Both the position numbers and the translations under genes were made by a program. A DNA stretch of 64,000 nt from Epiperipatus broadwayi (Eukaryota > Onychophora > Udeonychophora > Euonychophora > Peripatidae). The DNA lies in NCBI GenBank assembly GCA_028023455.1, contig JAQFVV010000144.1:186001-250000 (forward strand), read 5' to 3'. Below the pieces are notes generated by a model. It did no database searches. It was not told the origin of the DNA and worked only from the letters and a program-made list of their open reading frames with translations. Shown piece after piece: positions 10,471-22,700 of this stretch (within the stretch, counting starts at the first letter, position 1; each line of letters starts with the position of its first letter).

Positions 10471-11034
10471 ATTAATTCATTCATTATCCAATGTAAAAAA
10501 AGTATTTTTTTTTTTAATATTTAATTTTCTTTGACAGTTTTTTATAAAAGTTTTTTTTAACAGGTTACTCTCAATTAATTAATTAGAAATATCTCTTAAA
10601 AATATACTCCAGCACGTTTTTTTTTTGTTCTCTAATCTAAAATGATTTTTGGAGTTTCCTTCCTTTTTTCAAAATAAAATTGTCTATGAATCAATTATTT
10701 GTTTCTTTTTTTACGCTTTTAATTCATGCAAAAAAATATTTACTTATTTTACTTTTAGTTGACAAAAGTCATTTTTAAAATGTAGATTTTAAGTGTTATT
10801 TTTACTAAAGAAATTATTTAAAATAACTCACCAACTGTATTTTATATACATATGACACAGTATATTTATCTGTGTTTTTCTGCATATAGATAAAACAGTA
10901 TACATATAAACTCATTCTCCAGCAAGCTGATGGACTCTTTTGGTAAGCGATTCCCTTTTAATTAAAAACACAATAAGCTGGTTTATCATTTTCAGGAAAG
11001 TTATAATGCAGGTAACTATTTTACTATAGTGATC

Positions 11035-11220
11035 TCCCATCAGTCTCTCTGCTGTTTAATACACATTTATATATACAGATTATGGAAAACATAGAGGCTG
11101 GATCTTGCTTCCATGTGAATCCAAACTCTACTGTTGTTGCCCTAGTAGCAGCAGCTGGATCTACTGTCTTTCCTTCAGTTATATCTTCATGGTAGTTGCA
11201 CTGTTATCATCTGTAAAACT
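11035..11220. other. G+C-elevated island, open on both strands
   Basis: This patch is richer in G and C than its surroundings. The minus strand has an open run of nearly 60 codons including HEDITEGKTVDPAAATRATT and FGFTWKQDPASMF. The plus strand reads MENIEAGSCFHVNPNSTVV onward to a stop near 11192, after an acceptor-like ATATATACAG. I cannot decide between an exon on one strand and a repeat fragment, and recognise neither peptide. Confidence 0.3.
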
Positions 11221-11521
11221 CTTAAAAAATATTCCCTAATCTTTTTTTCCAACTTTTTTATAGGCAGGATGGAATAAAAAAATACAATAATTAAAAGTAA
11301 ATTTTCTCTATCTTAATTGAAAAAAGTTAAGGACTCTTTTTCAATTTTCAATTCAACTTAATTCTTTGAAAAACAACTTTGTGGAATTTTATCAAAATAT
11401 GTTATACAAACATTAATTACAAAAAAATTTGGTAATCAAAATAGATAGTGGAATTTTATAATTTTTTATAATTACCATTACATCGATTGTAGCATAAAAA
11501 CATCCTTGTTTTTCAAAATCA

Positions 11522-11730
11522 GAATTAATAAAATATTAATTAGACCTTTTAAATGTTTTAATTTATAATAAAAAAAATTTAAATTCAAAATTATTTAACC
11601 CTTAACTATTATTCCAGTGTAATATAAAAAATATCTACAAAAAGATTTGTATTTATTTCTACTTTTCCTTTCAACTTTATATATATGGGTGCACACACAC
11701 TACTATGTTGTTGTATGTCACGACACATAT
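11522..11730. repeat. Dispersed repeat, copy 2
   Basis: Same orientation and landmark order as 7987-8188, with small indels (TTAATTAGACCTTTTAAATG, ATTTCTACTTTTCCTTTCAA, ACTATGTTGTTGTATGTCAC). No coding capacity. Confidence 0.75.
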
Positions 11731-11984
11731 AACTATCTCATTATGAAATGTTGTAGATAATTAAAACAGTAGCTAATAGATTACTTTTCCCCAAGTCTCT
11801 TTGACCTTACATCTTTTGGTACAATATATAATTAGTTGACGACTTTAACAATTTTATTTTTTACCTTCTGACCCACTTTTGACTTAATATTTTTTATATT
11901 TATCTTGGTAAGATCATTAGTATAGATGGAATAAAATTAGCCATAATATTAAACTTGATTGGAGTCTTTTTGGAAGATATAATT

Positions 11985-12450
11985 TAAGATTAAAAGGAAA
12001 TATGCCTATGTGATTGAAAAAGATTTTTACTACATAAATTTCACCAGTTCTTATTTATGGATCTAAGTTTTGGATATTTAACCAAAGAGCAATTCAGAGA
12101 CTTCAGAGCATTCAAAGAAGTATGGAGACAAGCATGTTAGAAGTAACAAGAAGAGATTGAAAATGAAATATATGGGTAAGGGAACAAACAGATGTTACTG
12201 ACATTGTTGAAAGAATTAAGATACTGAAGTAGAGTTGGGCTGGATATATTGCTATAAGAGATAATAGATGGACAGTTGAAATCTTAATTGGGATTCCAAA
12301 AAATTGTAAAAGACTTAGAAAAAAGCCACATGTTGTAAGGAAATGTGTAGATGTAATGTGAAGAAGAGAGGATAGAGATCAGAGAAGATGGATTGAACTA
12401 GGAGAGACCTTTATCCTACAATGGGTTGAAAATGATGATGGTGATATTTA
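11985..12450 (+). pseudogene. RTE-type LINE 3' fragment
   Basis: Broken frames read the C-terminal tail typical of RTE-clade elements: IKRKYAYVIEK, NQRAIQRLQSIQRSME, WVREQTDVTDIVERIK, SWAGYI, NRWTVEILIGIPKNCKR and REDRDQRRWIELGETFILQW, ending in GATGATGGTGAT as RTE 3' ends often do. Several stops and shifts; clearly dead. It matches 24945-25412 over most of its length and the minus-strand copy at 19005-20945. Confidence 0.8.
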
Positions 12451-15400
12451 CCATATTCTATATTGAGCATTATTTTATGCTTTCATAATGAACAAAATCC
12501 TTAAAAGCTTTTTAAAGAATATTTTAAATGAAGGTTGTCAATCCTTTTTAATTATTTGAGTAGCAAATCTGCCTTTTATTTTATTATCAGTTTGTAATTA
12601 TTTCAGTATGCATATTTATTTTTTAATTTGCTTTATTATCAGTCTGAACATTATGTTTTGTTGTTAGAATTCTTTAATGTTGTTGCATACAAATACAATC
12701 AGAAAATATAATGCATTTTTTAAATTTTTATTTATGTTGATTTATAACTTTGGTTGGAAACTAGAAATGAAAACATTTAATAACTTTTTAATAATGCATA
12801 AATTACTAGTAATAACTTTTTTTTTTCCAACTTTGTTTTATCAAATGTGTTGGAAAACATAGTTTCAGTTTTACATAGCTAGTATTTTATAGTTTTAGAA
12901 ATAAAATAAGCAGATACATTATAAGCAAAAGGAAAAAGTCAAGAAAGATATACATATATTTGATTTCTTTTACAGGGAAATAATACCAACCAATAAAGAA
13001 ATAATTGAAAATTGTTATTTCATATATATATTTTTTGAGCTGAGATATATTCATGTCATTTTTATGTTAAATTTTTGGCCCAAAGATAATTTTCTGGTTT
13101 ATATGCAATAGAATATTATTGATCAATTTTAGAGATAGTTTGCCAGTTTATTTAATCATATTGATTAGTTTTTGTAGATTAACTCAAGTATTTTTGATGT
13201 GAAAATAGACTTGAAGAAAAGTTGAACAATTTTTATTTTGATTTAGTGCATTAGCATATAATGTAATAAAGTTGCTAGGGAGTTTTTATCATCCAAAGGA
13301 GCTCACACATATTAAAGAAACTACAGATCAAGAATCACTTTGTGACTTGAGTAAATTGTATTTGTTTTTTAAATCAATAACCACTAATTATACATGTCTG
13401 TGTTTACATACTTCTATATTTAGAGTTTTATGATTGATTTAATGGTTACTAAAAAGACAATAGAAAAGCAGATTGTGCTTTTAAATATCTTGGAAACAAA
13501 AAGTGAAAATAGTGCAAATGAAAAATATCTTAAATATATGCTGCAATGACCAAACAGATTTTTATTTAAATATTCAGATTATTTTGTGGACTATTGAATT
13601 TTCAGATAAGAAATAGATTTGTGAAACACTTTTTGGAGCAAAAATTCATCAGTTAAAAAAAAAAATTAAAGTCTTTTGAGATATTGGAATAAAATAAAAG
13701 ATTAGTTGGATTTATAAAGTTAGGAATACAGAACCACTAAAGAGATGGCTAAAAAATAAATGTTAAAAAAATAAAGAAATACAATTTTTTTTTTTTTAAT
13801 GCACTAGAGAAATTGTGATTACATGTTAGAGAGAAAGCTAAGGTAGAAAAAAAGAACTACAAAAAAAAAGAAAAAAGATAGATGCTTTTAAAGAAAGGGA
13901 CCCATAATAAGAATCTTTCAACAAAGCTAAAGATAAATGATTATGTTGTAGCACTATTTTACTTTTTATGTATTAGGTTATTTTTTACTAAAGTTTTATT
14001 TAAAAAAAAAAAAAAATTAGAGAAAAGAATTAAAATACGTATTACATGTGAATAATTATTTCCCAAAAAAGACAAAGTAAAAACTACAATTAAGAAAATG
14101 TAGACAACCATAGAAAGTGAATGATAAATAGCTTAATGATGTTATAACCTATATTAAATTTAATTAAATGTTATAGAGCTGTTTTCTAAATTACTTATAT
14201 TGCAATTCAAGGTGAAAATAAAATTGAAATCTACACACTTTAAACATGCAATGAATATGAAGCCAGTAAAAAGTTAAAATTGTTATATTTATTTAAATAA
14301 TGGCATGTCATTAAAAAATGAAGTATTGGCATGTTATTATTTTTATAACCATATTTTTAAAAATATATATTCAGTTAATAGACACAATCTTGTATTGACT
14401 ATCAATGATGTTCATCGAACATAAACCACATTTAAACAATGAAAAATAGCATGAATCATTTTTGCATATGAAAACAAATTATTTAGATCTTCTTAGAAAA
14501 AATACTCATCATTATCTAGATAATCTCTATATGTTGACAGTTTTAGGAAAAGATGAATTGTGTACAAAGAGAAATCTATACTATCTCCCCCAAAACCTGG
14601 ATGAATTTCATTTGCTATTGATGAGGCAGCAGTTGATGATTATAGAATTTGCTTTATATAATCTTATTGTCCATATTTTTATTCTCACGTATATATTATT
14701 CTGATTTTTTTCCCTTCTATTTTTTAAAAATGAAATTAGATAAGCTTTCTTCAGATATTTTAAAGGATATTTCAAATTATTAATTATATTTAATTTTTAT
14801 TCTTGATATGTATTAATATGTGTTGTGTATCAAAAGTGACCATGGATATATAGCTAAAAATTGAATTGCTATATTCATATTTTGTTCCAGAACATTTGAT
14901 ATTAGTACCATCTATAATTGACTATGCAGAAAATATATTTGTATTAAATTAATTCAATAGTTAGTTGAAGCTAATTGCATTTTGTTCTCAGGGCTTGCAG
15001 TCATATATTTATTTATCAATCCCTAAGTTATTTCAACTGATGATATTAAAGATTTAAATGGTATATCAACAATTTCAGAATACATTGCTGCGGTTGCAAA
15101 AATTAAAAATAAATAACAGAAATAATATTCTAACTCATTTAGCTATTGCAATCAAAGTATCTATTCTAAGCACTTCAGACAAACGTATAATAATGAAGTA
15201 CTGTTGTATGTTATGTAGTTGTAGTATTAAATTATAAAATTAGACAATTAATGCACAATCACATTAGCGAATTTTAAACTTGGTTAGGTGGAGTTCACAT
15301 GGATACTCTGCAATCTGGCCAGCCCACCGAGGGTAGTTGATGGAATAATTCGAATTTGTTATTGAATTAATATTTCTTTTTTTCCTAATGAAAACATATA

Positions 15401-15753
15401 TTTTATATAAAGTATTATATTGTTTGAGACAATAGACTTTATTTACCGAAGTTAAAATACTTTCTCACAACTACGGTTAAGTTTTCATTTCTCTAAAAAG
15501 TTATTAAATATATATCTAATTTTGTTTTAGATATAAATTATCCACATTTATTTTCATTTATAATCTTTTAAATTTAAATCATTTATATTTATATAAGAAA
15601 ATACAAAAGTAGAGACAAAAAAAGAAAAATGTAAAAGAAAACTATCCGACTATCCTAAAATAGTTATTTAAAGAATTGGGTGTTGTAAAATTTGACAGCG
15701 CAATTGTTAAAACTTGTAAGAAAACGGATATTTTGGATTGTTAAATTGCTTAC
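12451..15753. other. Long non-coding stretch
   Basis: No supported gene or repeat boundary. It contains poly-A and poly-T runs and several short AT-rich open frames (for example the 80-codon frame at 14462) with no recognisable motif or splice support. A small G+C-rich patch at 15290-15345 (CTGGCCAGCCCACCGAGG) is unexplained. The next exons of the EF-hand gene could lie here or further left, but I could not find them. Confidence 0.5.
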
Positions 15754-15984
15754 CAGAGCAGTACGGTCAAAATCCTCAAATGTTATTATTCCATTTCCAT
15801 CAGTATCTATAAATAGTTAATTTTAATTAAAAATTAAATATATGTCAATTATATTTTTAAACATGTGCTCTATTAAACTTTTATATACCTGATGATAAAC
15901 TGAATAAATAAATATCTTACCGAAAACGTGTCGATAGAACCACAACGCTTTGAGACGATAAAAGTCCTGAACCACCGATGACAT
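15754..15984 (-). CDS. First two coding exons of an EF-hand protein, sarcoplasmic calcium-binding-like
   Basis: Exon 1 coding part (15984-15921) starts ATGTCATCG, reads VVQDFYRLKALWFYRHVF and ends with one nucleotide before a GTAAGAT donor. A 114-bp intron (15920-15807) with GT...AG ends follows. Exon 2 (15806-15754, 53 nt) completes the split codon as Asp and reads DTDGNGIITFEDFDRTAL before GTAAGC. The joined product has a hydrophobic/aromatic helix leading into a canonical EF-hand loop with Asp at positions 1 and 3, Asn at 5, Ile at 8 and Glu-Asp at 11-12. Position 12 is Asp rather than the usual Glu, which may weaken calcium binding or favour magnesium; several invertebrate sarcoplasmic calcium-binding proteins also have Asp there. 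The layout (about 20 residues, YRHVF, loop, then DF and a small-residue helix) matches the first EF-hand of those proteins, which buffer calcium in muscle or neurons. Later exons were not found. Confidence 0.78.
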
Positions 15985-17017
15985 TATTAATGTTCGGAAA
16001 ATATACTTTTTTTAAAGAAAAAAAAATGTAATATTTAAATTACTCTTGTGTCGGACCCTAGCAGTTTATATTAACAAGTAATGTTTCCCATTGGGTCAGA
16101 GCCGGGTGCTAGCAATAAGCTGTAAATTTTGCTAAACCGGTCAAGTCAATACCATTATTTTAAGGGAGGGAAGGTTAGATGCTTAACAGTTTAAAAATCT
16201 TTTCTCGTTAAGGATTTTCTGCTTTAGTATGTAAATTAACAAAGTTATCGCCTGAGTGGGTGTCATATATTGTATTGACTTTACATTTTTTCTCGCTCTG
16301 ATGAATAAGTTTTATTTTAAGAGGTATCCTGTATATATATTAAAAAAAAAAAAAAACGCTAGTAATATTCCAAAAGTAGATGATTTGTAAGACGCGTCCG
16401 CTTATTACTTAGTCATGTCTTCGAAAAATAGGAAGTAAATATTTGTTTTAATTAAAATTAGCGCTATTCTAATTGCGCATTCAGTAGCCTTTTTTATTTT
16501 TTACATTCGCGTGCGAATATAAAATTACTATAGAGATTTGATTAGGAATAGGTCAATTATCATTTAAACGAATTGTATATCTTTTGTTGGTTATTATGTA
16601 TAGATTATAAAATTAACGACTATTATTCTCATATAGATGTTAATTTTCTCTTTTTTGGGGGGAGGGGGGTCACTTTACTTCTCGACACATGCACACGTAC
16701 ACACTCTATCCTAATGTTTATGGTAATAGGTTTGAAAGTTTACAGTATCAAGCTAGATTCTTAAGGGTCATCAGAAAGATATTGGTATCTACCATTATTT
16801 GTTCTCTTCTGACAATAAAAAGTTGGATTTTTGGAAACAAGATTAGATTATTTATTTCTCTACTCTTATTATTACTGTTTTAATCATTTCTTAATTCATT
16901 TTTAGTTACGAGTCTTAATGATTGCCCTGTGCGATATAAATGGTGGTAAAATATTACGTCAAAGGTAATAGTTTCAGGATCGATTCTCAGGAGAGTGAGA
17001 TAAATAAATAAAAAATT
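15985..17017. promoter_or_regulatory. CpG-containing 5' flank of the EF-hand gene
   Basis: Immediately upstream (minus-strand sense) of the EF-hand start codon the DNA has more CpG and G+C than most of the window: CAGAGCCGGGTGC near 16100, GACGCGTCCGC near 16390, GCGCTATTC and ATTGCGCATTC near 16465, TTCGCGTGCG near 16508. This fits a promoter or 5' UTR region, and would also suit a divergent plus-strand promoter. No TATA box or start site can be assigned. Two plus-strand frames near 16573-16883 have no recognisable content. Confidence 0.35.
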
Positions 17018-17108
17018 GTCGAGCGTTGTTAGCCGAGAGGTCATCGCAGCCGCCTTGCAAGCAAGTAGTTGGTTGCAGACGGTTGTGGGTTCGCCTCCCG
17101 GCCGATGC
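17018..17108 (+). repeat. tRNA-derived SINE-like element
   Basis: An A box TAGCCGAGAGG (17030-17040, fits TRGYNNARNNG) and a B box GGTTCGCCTCC (17088-17098, one change from consensus) lie 47 bp apart in a G+C-rich segment. It has class II tRNA features, including CCTTGCAAG at the anticodon position, but no matching acceptor stem, so it is a tRNA-like SINE head rather than a tRNA gene. An A-rich tail follows at 17117-17140 (AAAAAATAAAAAATAAAAA). The flanking AATAAAAA-ATT could be a decayed target duplication. Confidence 0.65.
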
Positions 17109-17598
17109 TATGACATATGAAAAAATAAAAAATAAAAATTCTTCAGTTGTGCACAATCTGCTATCATTCAAAGCAAGTAACTACTAGAGTTATTATTAAT
17201 GATTTGTGTAGTGGCAGATGTGTCTAATAAACTTTTATTTTAAATATTTTGTTCTAATAATAATAATAAAAAAAAGAAATAAAATCATGTTAATTATATT
17301 AAACTTTTTTGTCATTTTTTCTGAAAATTTTGATTTAAAAAAGATTTAATTTTGATATGTTACTTTTTATAGTTTCAAATATTATATTTCAGGAAACTTT
17401 AACATATGGCACATTTTATAAAAATGCTTAATAAAAGCAGTTCTATTAAACTTAGATTTAAATTTAATCACTGACCATATTAAAAATATTTAATAACCTT
17501 GATTTATCTAGGCTTACTTACATAATAAATTAAAGATGATATGTAATTGGATTATTTTTAATTTTTAAATATTTTTCATTTTACCCATATAATTCCAG
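17109..17598. other. Non-coding stretch
   Basis: AT-rich, with an AATAATAATAATAA run near 17255. Nothing else supported. Confidence 0.5.
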
Positions 17599-17672
17599 GT
17601 TTGTATTTGACTATTTTTGTGAAAATTTTCCGAATCCATTTCAACTTTGGAACCCAGATTATCAGATTAATG
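17599..17672 (+). CDS. Candidate internal coding exon, unnamed host gene
   Basis: An acceptor (TTTTACCCATATAATTCCAG) is followed by 74 nt and a donor (AATG then GTAATC). One phase is open across the whole segment: after one nucleotide it reads FVFDYFCENFPNPFQLW and then NPDYQIN, leaving one nucleotide. Phase 0 stops at codon 4. The aromatic, Cys, Pro and Trp content is unlike chance translations of AT-rich DNA. The exit phase (one nucleotide left) exactly suits the 36-nt exon candidate at 21670, which would complete a Gly codon. Family not recognised. Confidence 0.55.
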
Positions 17673-19004
17673 GTAATCTATCTCTATGTTGCAAAAATAA
17701 AGATTCTTTTACCTTTGATTTATGTATATGCTTTACAATGTCATATTAAGTTACATTATCATATTAAATGATACTATAATTTATAATTATAACTTTTGAT
17801 TTTTACTTAAAAGCATAAAAAATATATCAATATTGAAGCTTCATCTGTTCATATGTCTGCCAATTTTTTTTTATATTAATGAAATAAAGTTTTATTTTTT
17901 TTATTCACACACATATAATAAAGTATTACAGGGTGTTGATGATGTTGCTTAATTATAATATCCTATTGTCTTGATATCTGAACCTTTTTGGAAGGTAGAA
18001 AACATAGGATCGTTGATTATTTTTATTATTTAAAAAAGACTAAATTAAAAAAAAAAAAAAAAATCTATGTATGAGTGGGTGCATGGGTGTAAATATGTAT
18101 TGGATTGCATTACTTTATTTAAAAGCTGTTGAAGAAGCTTTCACTATATAATTTTTTAATTAGTAGTGGATGTTAATAATCATTAATAAAGTTTTATAAC
18201 AAGCTATTCTAATGCAATAAATATTAATAATAGTGTATATAAAATTGCTGGCAATATAATAATATAGCAAAGTTTTTTTTTCTTTTTTTAAACAATTACA
18301 TGTACTTTGTTTATTTAGAACTAAGTTGAAATGGATTAAGTGTTATGATAATAAATTATAATGAGTAATAAGTAGGTTGATCGGCTCTTTGATTGATTTA
18401 TAATATATATAGTGTATCTCATAAGTCCAGTACCATATGGTTAAGGTGTATTTAACATGTATCAAAGCAAGAAATAATGAATCCAAACAATTTACTCACA
18501 GGAAGTCAAAGCCAAAGAAAAAGAAACAGAAATTAAACTAATTGTATTTTGTTTCAAAGTTGTGTTAGCAGATCTATTGCAAAGTTTTAAGTAAACAAGA
18601 TCTATTCATGATAAATTACACCAAGAAGCATATATTTGTTTTCTACATTTTTGTCTCCAAGGTCACATCAAAGATCAGGTATATGCAGAGAAAGTTATAG
18701 GAATATTGAACATTTAATTATAGCATTAATGAAGAATATAATGTCTTTATTTGTGGCATCATAATTATATGATTATTCCTAGAATATGTGTAAATTTATG
18801 AATTGAGAATAATGATAGATATATTGAACAAATTCTATAAATAAAAGTTTTTTTTTTTCTGTCTTTCTTTTCTATATTGATGAAATTATGGGATAGCCTT
18901 TATGTGAAAACTTGGCAATTTTTTAAAATAATGTTATTGGAACTGATTATTAAAATTGTTAAATCTTTAGAATTAAGATTTGAGAATGGTGGTTGAATTT
19001 CTTA
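17673..19004. other. Non-coding stretch
   Basis: AT-rich with several poly-A and poly-T runs. No ORF, RNA gene or clear repeat found. Confidence 0.5.
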
Positions 19005-20945
19005 TTAGCATCATCATTTTCAAACATTATAACTCCACTGCAGGTCTCTTAAAATCTCTTAAGATTATCACTGCTCTATTTTAGTCTCTTAATTTTTCAA
19101 TGTTATCAGTGATACATGTTTCTTCTCTCACCATTGTATTTTAGTTATAATCTCTTTTGTCAATATTTCAACAAATGGTCTGAAGTTTTTATAACTGCTC
19201 TTATCTTGAATGTTCAAATCTTAGGTTCATAAGTAAGAAGTGGTAAAACATATATATTAAAAACCATCCTTTACAAACACATAACATATTTCCTTTTAAT
19301 ATTAGATTATTTCTAATGAAAGCATTCCATCCAAGTTTAATGGTATTATTAATTTCATTTTTTGTTTCCATCTTTATTAATAATCTATCAAAGTATTAGC
19401 AGTTGTTATCTTTTTCTAATTCATAATTATCCGTGTTTATTTTCTTCTGAGAAAGTCCACCAAACCATTACTTTAGTTTTTTTAACATTTACCTGTAGTC
19501 CTACTTTCTTTCTTTGATCAGATAACTCTTGCAACATTTCTTGAAGCTCTGAAGCATTATTTGTAAAAACTATCACATCATCTGCAAAAGTAGATGACTT
19601 AAATAATCTATTTATTTTTACTTTCTTAGTTTCCCATTTTTGTTCACAAATACTTTTTATAAAATTGTTGTAAAGAATTTTGGAGATATGGAATCATGCT
19701 GTCATACATTATTTTTATTATTAATGTTTTTAATATCATCAAATAATCTAACTACTCCTAAAGCATTTTGATAAATATTTTTGAGACTGTATCTTGATGA
19801 TTCAATGCTTTAATAACTATAAACTTGTTAGAATCAAATGCCTTTTATGATTTACAAATCCAAAGCATAATGACAACTCATATTCATTGTTTTTTTCTAC
19901 AATTTCTCTCAATACTTGAGCTAAAACTACTTTTAAATTCAGCTTGTTTTTTTAGTTGATTAGAATCCAAATTTCATTGCAGATGAGTTGTAATTTTTTT
20001 GGCAAAGATTTTATATAGAACTGATAGCAATGTATTTTTTTAATATTTCCTTTACCACTCTTCTTAAATATCAATATTGTTAGCTTCTAATGATCTGGTA
20101 CATCTTTATCATTTACATATTTGGTATTTAACTTTTTCAACAATTTTTCTATTTCTTCACTTGCTTTTTTAAAGATATCAATAATAATTACATCATTTTT
20201 GGAGCATTTTCCTTCATAAATTTTATTTATTGTCTCACTTGTTTATTTACAAAGCTGGACAATTTAAAAGATGTAATAACTGTAGAAGATATTTTGTTTT
20301 CTTGTTTTTTATTATAATTCATTATAGAACTCTTGCTATCTCTCTTTTTGGTAATAGTTCCAGATTGTCTTCTTGTTGCAGAAATAATTTTACTTCCAAT
20401 ATCAAGATATTATTTTACACATTTGAGACTTTTATTCTTTTATATATCTTTACTTGCCAATTCACATTTATATTTTTTTATATCATTAATTCTTTTTCAT
20501 AAGTTTTACAAAAGATATTCAATTCATAATGGAACATTTTAATATATTTCCATATTTCCTCTTTGCTTTATATATTGTTTCAGTAGAAAATTACCAGTTA
20601 ACTGTTTGCTTTTTATATCAGCTGTCAATATTGCAGATCTGATTAAAAACATTTTATATATCAATGATGACTTGTTGGCGCATAAACTTGAATTATCTGC
20701 ATTTGATATCTTCTTTTATGTTGGGTAACTCATCTTGCCATTCTTTGTGAAATATCATCAAATTTCTTAATGTTATCCTTTCCTTTTGTACCTTTTAATA
20801 CATGTCTACTTTTAAAATAATCTCTTCACTTTCTAACTTTACAAAGTTCAACAATATTCCATTTAATATCAGGATAGTTCTTCCAATTCATGCAATCTTC
20901 TTTTACTTGAAAGTGATCTGCAATTGTAAATATCTAAATAAAATA
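19005..20945 (-). pseudogene. RTE-clade LINE, decayed partial copy
   Basis: Reading the minus strand from 20945 downwards: endonuclease remains WNIVELCKVRK (the usual catalytic Glu is Lys here), KDNIKKFDDISQRMA and MQIIQVYAPTSHH; then a linker; then RT fragments ASEEIEKLLKKLNTKYV, LTILIFKKSGKGNIK, WKFGFQST and DDVIVFTNNASELQEML (motif C and helix), followed by QVNVKKTKVM and a 3' tail ending near CTGCAGTGGAGTTATAATG. The order endonuclease, RT, tail is that of RTE elements. At about 1.9 kb the copy is internally deleted, with many stops and shifts in all parts. It is unrelated to the two LINE copies at 45 and 57 kb. Confidence 0.8.
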
Positions 20946-21669
20946 TGAATGGCAGCCTGAGTCCACAATCAGAGATTTTTAGCCCTTTCCCCTTCAGTTG
21001 TTAACACTACCTTATTCTGGAAAATTTATAGCTTCTTGGGAATAAGAGCTAACTTTCATTTTGTCTATCATGATTTTAAATATATACTAAAAAAGAAGAA
21101 ACATTCACACCCATATTTATCCTGCTTTCAAGAAAATTTAACTGATACTTCAATTAAAAGGAAAGGCTACAGAATTCAATCTAAAACTTGGAAGTAAAAA
21201 ATCAATAATCTCACCATGGTAACTCATGCATGTTGGTGATCAATTCATCCATATTCATTTACTACTTGAATAATCACATAGTATTAATAGCTGCAATGAC
21301 AGGAATACTTTAATAGCAAACTCCTCTCTGCAACTGTGCTTATTATATGTATACTAGAATTATAAAGTATTATTAAAACTTTCATAACAAAATAAGCATG
21401 ATTTTATGAAATTATTCTTTAACAAAAATAAAAATGCATTAGCTATTTATTTATCTGCATGTGTATTATGCATTTAATTCAGATTTAACAGCTTTTATTA
21501 AAATATTGCTTTGATTAAAAATAAGTAACTTTTTAGTGAAAATATGTCAAGTGTTGATTTGCTTATGACAATGAAATTAATTTAAATACTTTGTATTGCA
21601 TGATCAAAGCTTGCATGGGTCTTCTGGACAAGATATTTTATGATAATAATAACAAACATTATATTTCAG
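20946..21669. repeat. Non-coding stretch holding a dispersed repeat copy (about 21100-21330)
   Basis: 21100-21330 shares with 24540-24720 the landmarks ACATTCA, TGCTT(T/A)TCA, CTCACCA(T/G)G, TG(T)GTTGGTGA, CCA(A)TTCAT, TTGAATAATCACATAGTA and TAATA(G/A)C(T/A)GCAA. Both copies run in the same direction and each lies next to an RTE fragment, but those fragments face opposite ways, so this is probably an independent repeat. Confidence 0.5.
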
Positions 21670-21705
21670 GCTCTCAGACCAGCTGGGAGATGGATGGACA
21701 AAACT
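21670..21705 (+). CDS. Candidate 36-nt microexon
   Basis: A strong acceptor (ATTATATTTCAG) and a strong donor (AAAACT then GTGAGT) flank 36 nt of about 50% G+C inside very AT-rich DNA. The length is a multiple of three. Using the phase left by the exon at 17599, the first two nucleotides complete Gly and the rest reads SQTSWEMDGQN with one nucleotide left, so the phase is preserved. All three phases are open, so reading frame alone is not proof. Family unknown. Confidence 0.5.
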
Positions 21706-22059
21706 GTGAGTTTAATAATAATATTACTAAACTTTTCATTTATTAACCAAATTTTTCTTTTCATTATTTTGTTTACTTATATTGTTTATGTATTATGCTA
21801 AGTATAGAACATCTAGAATAAATTCTTTATGTGCATATTTCAATAATTAATAACTTTGTAAAATCATGAATTAAAGCTGCATTTATATATATGGTTCATT
21901 TTTTAAATTGCACAAATAAATATACATTAATATAATAAATCACTTGTAGATAAATGTGGCCATTCTAACCCCCAAAGAAACCAATGGTGAATGACAAATA
22001 CATTTACATGCTAATCCATTTTTATGTTTACTTAATATTTTACAATGTTGTCTTTAATT
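21706..22059. other. Non-coding stretch
   Basis: AT-rich intron-like DNA; nothing supported. Confidence 0.5.
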
Positions 22060-22700
22060 TCGTTAACAGAAAACTTTTTTCTGAGGTATCTCTCTAATAT
22101 ATTCTATTCTCTGCCATATTATCTCAGTGAAAATAATTGACATTGCACTTCTTTAGAATGTTTTTGAGATAATCCTTATAATGTAAACATGGTCTATCTT
22201 TCCCACAAAAACTATGCTCAAGTTCATCATCAAACAAAGATTTAGAGAATTTTCCATTGTACATTCATTTTACATATCCAGTCCATTGAAGATGTGATTT
22301 TATAATAGTGGACTCAATAGTATCACATCCAGCAAGCTGAAGAATAGATTAATTGGTTTTATAATCTTGCCATTGTTTATGGAGTATTCTTAAATGAAAT
22401 TTTTCTGATGCTTTTACATTGTGCCAATAGGGTGTCCATGTTTCACTTCCATACAATATTAAGTAAAATAACAGTGCTGTATACAGCTGATTTTGTTATG
22501 TTAATTATTTTCCTGTGGTGAAGTACTCTATCTGTTAACTTGTTAAAAGCAGCAGCAACATATTGAAGTCTGTGTTATATCTCAGCATCTAAGTCCACCT
22601 TTCTGTTTATTAATTGCCAAGATACTTAAATTAATTTACATTATAAAGTTGATAACTATCCAAACTGAAAATTGCTGAGGATTTTTCTTACTTCACTAGT
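22060..22700 (-). pseudogene. C-terminal remnant of a second LINE type
   Basis: Broken minus-strand frames read RLQYVAAAFNKLTDRV, VYSTVILLNIV, YGSETWTPYWHNVK, FHLRILHKQWQDYKTN, IESTIIKSHLQWTGYVK, SKSLFDDELEHSFCGK and HYKDYLKNILKKCNV. This is the post-RT region typical of a widespread animal non-LTR group (YG.ETW, WQD, LRW.GHV.RM and YKD blocks). There are at least three shifts or stops. It differs from the RTE-type tails elsewhere in the window. Confidence 0.72.

Noticed and set aside
10923-11011. Two tiny exon-like segments (20 nt and 16 nt) with splice-like borders and a 53-bp gap
   Set aside because: Their phases can be chained, but both are too small, and they do not suit the phase left by the exon at 8935-8986.
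17018-17108. Possible functional tRNA (class II-like)
   Set aside because: No complementary acceptor stem and an imperfect T stem; the A-rich tail favours a SINE.
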